This document shows, in pieces, positions 38,064 through 47,305 of a stretch of 64,000 nt of DNA. The stretch lies in NCBI GenBank assembly GCA_004352715.1, contig SCFE01000011.1, positions 1,368,827 to 1,432,826 on the forward strand, written 5' to 3'. The stretch comes from Hofstenia miamia (Eukaryota; Xenacoelomorpha; Acoela). Position 1 is the stretch's first letter, and every line of letters starts with the position of its first letter. Position numbers and translations under genes: made by a program. Under the pieces are notes generated by a model. It was not told the origin of the DNA and did not search any database. It was given only the letters and a program-made list of their open reading frames with translations.

Positions 38064-38681
38064 GAATAATTGTTTAATTTAGGTTTTCAATTCAAATGAA
38101 GCGTAAGTAAACTTATTGCATGGAAATATTTTGGATGTGAAAAGAATAAAACTTTTAATATTATTCAATGCTTTCTTCCACGCAAGAGATTTTTTAGCAA
38201 CTTTAGATATTATAACTTAATTAGTAATTCAGACGAAATGAAGTTGAATGACATTGCACTTTAAAAATCAATGAGCTTTTTATAAGAAAAAAACATGTAC
38301 TTTGTGATATTGCTGTTATGAAAAATTTGAATTAATATTGTACACCGCTATCGAACAACATTATGACAGACGTAAATAGCAGTTTAAATTTGCTTGAAGA
38401 TGCTATGCTTTAATACTTAATTTTAACTTAATACATTCTTTACTAATTCTGTTAATAAAATTTTAGCATATTAAAATACACTTAAATGCAAATTTTAGTG
38501 TTCTCTATAAAGTGTAAATTTATTATATCTACCGATATTTTCTTAAAACTGCATCAAAAAAATATCAATTTATGGTATTTAATTGAAAAAATTGATTTAA
38601 TGTTATTTGTTGCATTTCTAAATATTCAGCCAATAGCTAAGCCAAAGAAGAAGCTTTTATACAATGTTGTGAAGTTTTCTA

Positions 38682-38724
<43 letters not shown>

Positions 38725-39726
38725 AAACTTACATATATCAGATCACTTGTGAAGAAAATTTGCATATATCAATATAAATAACTATTTGAAACATAAAGAA
38801 ATTAAAGGGCATTTTTTGCTACACGGTGTTAACAGCTTTGTGGATTGACAGGTAACTGCTAGTATAGCTAGGTATTTTTCGATGCTTTATTAATTAGTGA
38901 ACCGATGTATTAATTGATAGCCTACAGTAGAACGTATCAAAATTGCAGTTGCCTAGAAATTCCAAGTTCGCCTATATCGACATTTATTGCGAGCTTCATA
39001 CAGATGCAAGTATATACGAATGCTACTTTACATATGTTTCAAATTTTTTCATGTTCAATTTCAATTATTTGGCTTATAATTCTTCTACTTGCGAAATGAG
39101 GATCAAAGTGAAGATTTAGAATTGTGTTTAATTTTTAGGCAGCCTGAAGATAACTCTGATAACACCTCGCAACAATCAGACGATTCCACCCAATATGATT
39201 TAATCACCCCCAGACCCCGACTTTCAGATTTTGCCAATCAAGTAGGTTTAAATTAATTAGAAAAATGTGTATGGAAATTTTATATTGCAATTTTATTCAT
39301 ATATATATATATATATATATATATANNNNNNNNNNNNNNNNNNNNNNNNNNNNNNNNNNNNNNNNNNNNNNNNNNNNNNNNNNNNNNNNNNNNNNNNNNN
39401 NNNNNNNNNNNNNNNNNNNNNNNNNNNNNNNNNNNNNNNNNNNNNNNNNNNNNNNNNNNNNNNNNNNNNNNNNNNNNNNNNNNNNNNNNNNNNNNNNNNN
39501 NNNNNNNNNNNNNNNNNNNNNNNNNNNNNNNNNNNNNNNNNNNNNNNNNNNNNNNNNNNNNNNNNNNNNNNNNNNNNNNNNNNNNNNNNNNNNNNNNNNN
39601 NNNNNNNNNNNNNNNNNNNNNNNNNNNNNNNNNNNNNNNNNNNNNNNNNNNNNNNNNNNNNNNNNNNNNNNNNNNNNNNNNNNNNNNNNNNNNNNNNNNN
39701 NNNNNNNNNNNNNNNNAATTTTTGAT

Positions 39727-39764
<38 letters not shown>

Positions 39765-42534
39765 TTGACATTAATACAAAACGTTTCGACTATATTATAG
39801 TCATCGTCAGTTAACAATATTTTTGCAGTAATAAAAGTTTACAATATTCTACACTTTATAATTTAATGATATTGCATACACTAAAATAATTTAATCTCAT
39901 TCTTGCCTAAATTACATTGTTTATTCATGATGTTTTCTTTGTTTTGTTGTTTAATTAATAGAGCCTCACAGATCTTAGTGTGTGTTGTTTTCATGGCTAT
40001 TTCAAAATTTTCTTTCTTTAATTCATGATGGTGATTGAATATTTCTGTTTCAAGGTGCCCGTTAAGATGGTTCTTTAATATATATAATATTTTTTATTAT
40101 ACTTTAGAAAGATTATTTTATTGAAATTATTTTACTGATTTAATTCCTTACTTTAATAGCTGATACCTTAAATAATGTGGAAAATTAATTACATAAAAGG
40201 CAATAATAATGATATAATATTTATTTTTAGAATTTGAATAATGTTTTAGAGAGCCAGTTATTATGATGGAAACTACAACAAACCTCACACATACTGCAAC
40301 TCTTCAGGAAATGTATGGTTTTATAGTTCAGCTAACTAATTATAATTGATATAAATGAAGTGCTTCGTTCGGACAAATGAATACAATGATGCATTTTCGT
40401 TCGGATTGAGTTTAAATTACATTTTACGAAAATGCAAGGAAATGTATTATAGCAATGCTAATTTTTTTCTGTTTATCGGATTCAAGTTTTTCCATAAAAA
40501 TTTTTTATTGAAGTATTCAATTTCATTTTAAAAGTGTTTTGCAATGGAATTTTAAAATTTCCAATTTTGGAAGTTACTTTAATTTCATTAATGCGTTATT
40601 TAACACATGTAATTTAGGAAGCTCCTGAAGTAGTCAGGAGATGTGCCAGCTCTATTGAGGTATGTATAGAAACGAAATTTGAAGCCAAGCACTTACACAG
40701 TAAACTCATTTCCACATAATTGCAAAAAAACTTGACTTTAATTACGCCTAGCTCAAGCCACGATCCTTTGTTGCATAATTTTAATTATAAAGTTATGTAA
40801 AAATTAGTGGTAAAATACGACAAACATTAGTTTTTTAAATTTTGCAAGCATATATAAGGGTAAATATGCACGGCTTACCTTCGTTATCTGATGTATAGGG
40901 ATGTTTGGGGAATGAATTATTTGTTCTGCAACAACGGCATGAAATACTATCACAAAATTTATGTGTACCCGACACATCTCATTTGTCATTAAATTCAACA
41001 TTTTGATTTGTAGTTTACTGAATATCTTAACGTGCTGTTTTCAATTTCAGTAAATGACTAAATTTCGAATCCAATTTCATTCTACATATAGGTAGGTCTA
41101 GTTTTACTAAAGCTGTAAATTCGAGAAAAGCTCATAGAATATTTATTTTTTTGTTTATGTACTGTTTCGCAAAGTACTGCTTCGCCAACTTAGTTGAACA
41201 TTTAAGTACCTTTTCCTATTTGCAGCATCACATTGCACTATAAATTTTACATTCAATTCAATGCGTTTTTTCAATAACTTTAAAACTAGAACATGGCTCA
41301 GGCGATCTATCTATGAATTCCGGGCTGTGCCTGTCTGAAATAAAATAAAAAAAATACCAAACGAAACTGGAGAAATAATTTAAATATTTGCTATACTATA
41401 CTGTGTTCCAAATTTGTTTTTGAAAATTAGTATTAAATTCAGTTCAATGCATCTGGATTTCGAGAAATCTGAATTCTGCTCTACCTTACAATATGTCGGC
41501 TTATATAATGTGTAGCAGACTTGTCAACGAGCCAAAATTTCTAAGTTCGGCTCGCCACAAAATTTTTTAATGAGGCTCATTTCAGCACGATATTTTTTTT
41601 AAAAAATATTGTGCTCTCGGAATATTTTCCATTGCTCTTCCTATTATTTAAAAACATTTCTAAAGTAAGATTAAAAGTAAGGAATATTGAATGAAAAATT
41701 AACAAGCAGCACTATAAATTTGGTTTGCTTAAAAACGGCTCATTTTGGGCTCGTTGTATATCCAATACTCTGCTCAAGCTCGGCTCGGCTCGGTTCGGCT
41801 CGTCGACAAGTCTGATATGTAGCGATTTCAAACGAGCATGCTGAGTATGCAAATCGCGCTCTTTACAGCGTTATTACAAAACTATTTAAATTGTTATTTA
41901 AAAACTTATTTTTTAACGATACTGGGTGTAGGAGGAGAGAAAAAATGTAATGAGTAAACATTTTTGGAGTTCCACACCATTCTAGGCGATTTTTACGATC
42001 TTTGCCAAAAATTTCTTTAGTTTTTTGGTTTACTAGACCAAAGTTTGGTATATTTGCAATTTGTTATAAAATCCACACACACGAAATATAAAATTTAATA
42101 TTTAGAAAATCATGCGAAGCTAATTTAAAATTTAATGTGTTAATTATATTTCTCTACACATTATTTTCAAATTTTTTTAGAATTTTTTCATGTCAAAAAG
42201 CATGTGGGGTTATGCGACACAAACAATTACATATTATTACAAATTTTTAATCATTGTAGTATGATAAGCTCAAACGCAAGAGATAATAAAAGTTATTAGA
42301 GCAAATTTTATGTTAATACGACATAAACTTGAAATTTAGAAATTCCGAACCTCGTCTTCATACGACTCAGAAGATATCGACTCAATATACATTGGGAAAC
42401 AATCGGTACTAAACTCAAAATTCTGACTTTGTTATTTTAGTAAACGTTTAGAGTTCTTCACCATCAATTAAAAGATGTGCAACCGCAGACGCCGTAAAAT
42501 ATTTTAATACCGATTGAATGACATTTTTGAACAT

Positions 42535-42577
<43 letters not shown>

Positions 42578-45500
42578 GGAAGAAATTTTCAAGATCTTGC
42601 CAATTATTATAAGTTACATTGACCAGCAATTCTTTTATATCTAATAGCAATTAGGTATCAAGCTAGTAGATGACGTTTGGGAGTTAGAGGGCATTCTCTG
42701 TATGCACATGATTTTTCTCAAATTCTATAACAATACTTTGTAACCCAGTAAACATAGAACTATCGTAACGACGTCGCTGAACGACATAATAACGGCACTA
42801 AAACGACATTTCAATACAACGTCTTCACAGTAAAATGACAAACTATCAATAAAAATGCAGTTTTTAAGAAATTTATCTTCAAATTGTCAATACTAAAATT
42901 ATTCCTATTTTTAAATATTTTTTTCTTAACGGAATTATACGCCGTCACTAATCCGCACTATAAATGCCACTCAAACAATTCAACGCCTATTAAACGCCAA
43001 TATACCACAAAAACGAAGTCATTACAACAGTTCTATGTTTACTGGAAATCATGCAAAATGTAAACAATGTTTTTGAATTCATTACTTCCATATTAAATAC
43101 TATATTGATTTACTATTAACGCTGTTTAGAGATGTAGCACATCCTCATTATATGACATTATAGAAACAGAGAGAAAGGAAGAGAATGCATCAAATGATGA
43201 TGAACCTTCGGTAATAACATCAATTTATTTTGTAGAATGTAGATCAACTCTTGGTTACAAAACCTTATTCAAATTGTGTTTAGAATTCTACCAATTTAAA
43301 TAAAAGACGTGCATCAGCAGATGCAGTAAGTATTTTAGGTTCACTAACAACAAAATAAAGCATGGTATGTTATGCTTCCTTCAGGCGGTATAGCTTTGCT
43401 TAAACATAGATTCTTCTACTGTTTTTGAGCAAGGAAATTATTTCTTGGATTAAGGCAGTTTTTCAAATAATCTATGCAAAGTCTTTCAGAATCTTTCAAA
43501 TGTAACTATCATCCAAGGTGACATCCTATAACTTATTACAATCTTCACGAATTCATAATGTGATGTAAAATAAAAGGTTTATAATTGCATGTGTAGTAAG
43601 TTTTTTAAATATTTCAGTGAGAATTCACTTTCTCAAAGTTGTGACCGATAGCAATCATTGAACTTTTAAAGATACAGTACTGGCCAAAAGTTTAGGAACA
43701 CTTTCCAAATTTAAAAATTTTTGTATTTTACACTAAAAAACGCAATGTAGAAACAATATAACAACACAATGTAGAAATAATATAATAAAATATGAAAACA
43801 CTGTGTAGAAAGTAAATTGTTAATTCAGAAAAACTCACTAATATCTTGTATATTCGCCATTATTGGCCAAACACGCAGCAATGCGATTTGACATTGATTC
43901 GACCAGCTTTCTACAATAATCACCAGTAATTTCTGTGCACCATACCACTTTAATTTGCTTCTTCAGATCGTCGGGTGATGTGCATTGGCGTTTCCTCAGG
44001 CAGTTTTTGATGTGATGCCGGCAATTTTCTATGACGTTGAGGTCTGGGGAGTTTCCTGGCCAGTTCTCAAGCAGCCGAAAGTCTTGTGATGCAATCCATC
44101 GTTTCACAACATTGGCGCTGTGGCAAGGAGCACCATTTTGCTGTAGTACAGATGTTCCGTGAAGCTGCATAAATATGGGAACTTTCTCCAGAACTATTTT
44201 GAGGTAGGCCTTGGCTGTGACTATCTCGTTGTGAGGAACAAAATGCAGACCAGCACGCCCATTTGCAGTTATAGCTCCCCAAATCATCACAGCAGGTGCT
44301 AAACGGACAATTTGTTGCGTGTAATGTGTGTGAATCTTTGGTTTCTTGTCGTCAAACGTGTGGCCAGTATGTTGTAAACTGGAAACTCTTGGATTCGTCA
44401 CTACACATTACTTGATGCCACATCTCAAAGGTGTAGTGTTGGTATTGCCTGCAGAAGCGCAACCTGTCTCGAATGTTCTTCGAAGACAATCTAGGTTTGG
44501 CTGCCGGTTTGCATGATGAAAGGTCAAAGGTAGTATTCAATCGACGCCTAATGGTGCGTGTTGACACATTCTGCACTACCTCACCTAGATTTGCTTTGAC
44601 TTCAGAAGAAGAGAGAAAGGTTGATTGACGACGTAACGGTGTCTGAGACAGTCAGTCTGAGGGGTTGTCACTTTTGATCTTTCAGACCTCTTGCGTGAGG
44701 AAAAATATTCCAGTTGCTGATAGCGAGTACCGCTTCTGGATACCGAAGATACTGACACGAGCATTCTAACAGCTATAGCGCGATAATTGTACCCCTCCTC
44801 GTACAAGATATGAATTTAAGCACGCTTTGTAGGTGAAATTTCACTACCATAGACCATATTGCAAACTATAATGATAGTGCTTTTTCAGTGAAAATGTATT
44901 GTTTGTAAATCTAAAGTTGTGTTAATTTGATTGGCTAAATGAATCTTTTGTATATTCTAAATAAAAATTGGGAATTCCAGGAATTTTACGAAGTTTCCAG
45001 GAAATAGTATAAAACACGCTTTAGACAGGTTGCTGTTCCCAAACTTTTGGCCAGTACTGTATATTAGAAAATTGCTTTAAGCTCTTCCAACAAATAAACA
45101 AATTGCGATTTTAGCAACAACATACATCAAATAATAAAATGCATCTATCTATCTGTCTCTAGAGAAATCAATTGATATTTTGAAAAAATATTCTATCATG
45201 TCATTATCATAGAAAGTATTCTATCAATATTCTTAGTTAGTGCCGCACGATTGCTTTCTACACCCTTTATCATTTGAGTAGCATCATTAAACATTCGCAT
45301 TTTATCGTTCAATCCTTGGTTGGATAAAGTTAAAAAGCGGTTATTTATTGATTAATGACTTCAGTACAACATTTTCTTGTATGCAAAATATTATATATTT
45401 TCTCCTTTCACCACGTCCTATGTCTTTGTATTAATGGCATTAGAATTTTGACCGTCTGCTTGCTTAGAGTATTCGCATATAGAAACATTTTTGGTGAACT

Positions 45501-47260
45501 TGCCATGATTTCGGACGTGAAATTGAATTTTTGATCAATATATATATATATATATATATATATAATAAATGTTTTAGCATATATAATAATGCTCTTAAAT
45601 TATATTTTTATAATTTTTAATCAATGGATACTTTAGAGAATTCGTGATTCTGCCGTTTATGATACACTTGATATCGAAAATGCATACGATCAAATTTTGG
45701 AAGGTTCGAAGTCAAAGGTAGTTCTTATATTTTTATGATTAACATATTATTACGTTCACACGCTTGCAATACCACATGTAGAAAATGTTTGTTAAAAAAT
45801 AAATAAAATTGAGGACTTGCTGACAACATAACTGCTGCCTAAACTTAAATGTTGATAATAATGTTTCTTGTACTGCATCATTTGTAACTAAAACTGCATC
45901 AGAAATTCAAGTGTTTCAAGAATTGACATTTTTGTTCTTGGCTACGACTTCATGTTGTGCAGTGCTGCATGTTAATATATGTTTGATTTTATATTTTCGG
46001 AATGGTAAAATTCATCTTGGCAATACGATTCACAGCTTCTGCCGTTATACGGCATAGAAGATATTGAATATTGTCCAAAAGTGCACTATGAGCCTATGCG
46101 AATATTCTTCAAGAGGTTATGCCGGGGAAAAAGCGAAAGTAAGAGAATAACCGGGCGGAAGCATAAATTTCTGAGGACGTAGACGTGAATTTTGGACAAT
46201 TCTAAACTCTAGATCTTGTAACCCACGGATTGTACATGTTGATGCTAACTGCGGGTGCACCCATTTTAACAATCTTTTTAGTGGAATGCAACCCGAAATC
46301 CCAATTTTACGAAATGTGAATAACGATATGCTAGACCCACCAATTAATGAACATCAAATATTCTTGACGATTTTGAAAGATTCTGTTGAGCAAGTTAAAG
46401 GGGTTCTTCCAGGAGAGAAAATATCGCCTTTACGGTTTATATTGTTCACCGCGGATCTCCCAGGAATAATCGGTCAATCCGGGTGTAAGTGTTTGGCTTA
46501 CGCGGACGATTTAATAATTTGTTCTGAAGGCATCTCAAGATGCAATGCGTATTGCAAGTACAACCAATAAGCTGAAGTTAAATCTGTCAAAAATAAACTA
46601 AAGTAGTTATATTCCGAAAAGGTGGGCATCTATCACAAGGTGACATTCTCCTACACGATGGTAAAAGAATAGAGTTGTGTCGAAATTCTGCTACTTGGGG
46701 TCACTCTAAAAACTTGTAATAAGGTAACTGATCACCTATAAGTTTTATATGTGAAGCAATGGTAGCTTTTGATTAATTACAATACTACTTAAAAGATCTT
46801 AAGCAATGCTGTGTTTCTGTCTTGCTCATATGGACTGCAATTATTTCTAGATGATTATAGTAATCAAATCATAATTCACAATGAGAAGATCATTGCTTAC
46901 TTTTGGAAGAGATGTCCACGTTTCAGTAAATTTTCATCAAAAAATAATTTATTATCGGCAATCAACAATCGGGAGTGCTCAACTCAAAATCTCTCTGCCT
47001 CTGCGTCAAGTTTTGCGACTTCATAGCTCTTGCCCTGAACTGATGAAGCCGGATGTGCGTATGATTTGTACATCACTAGTCCTTGTTTATTTATTTATTT
47101 TATTGCATTTGTCAAATTTGGCAAAATAAATCGCTTTCATCATCAATATTGTCAATAACATATTTGTAAATATAGTATCCACAACATCATACATTTTTAA
47201 GGCAAATAGTAGAATAGTCTGCAATGTTTTTAATGCTATAAAACACATCTTGGCCTTAGA

Positions 47261-47305
<45 letters not shown>

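Larger units (their letters stand above)
34552..38082. other. Receptor introns with a gap; little else
   Basis: Contains one 20-nt exon (35585), a gap inside (TA)n (36556-36822) and AT-rich DNA. A phase 2-0 partner for the 35585 microexon is expected here and may be in the gap. Confidence 0.4.
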
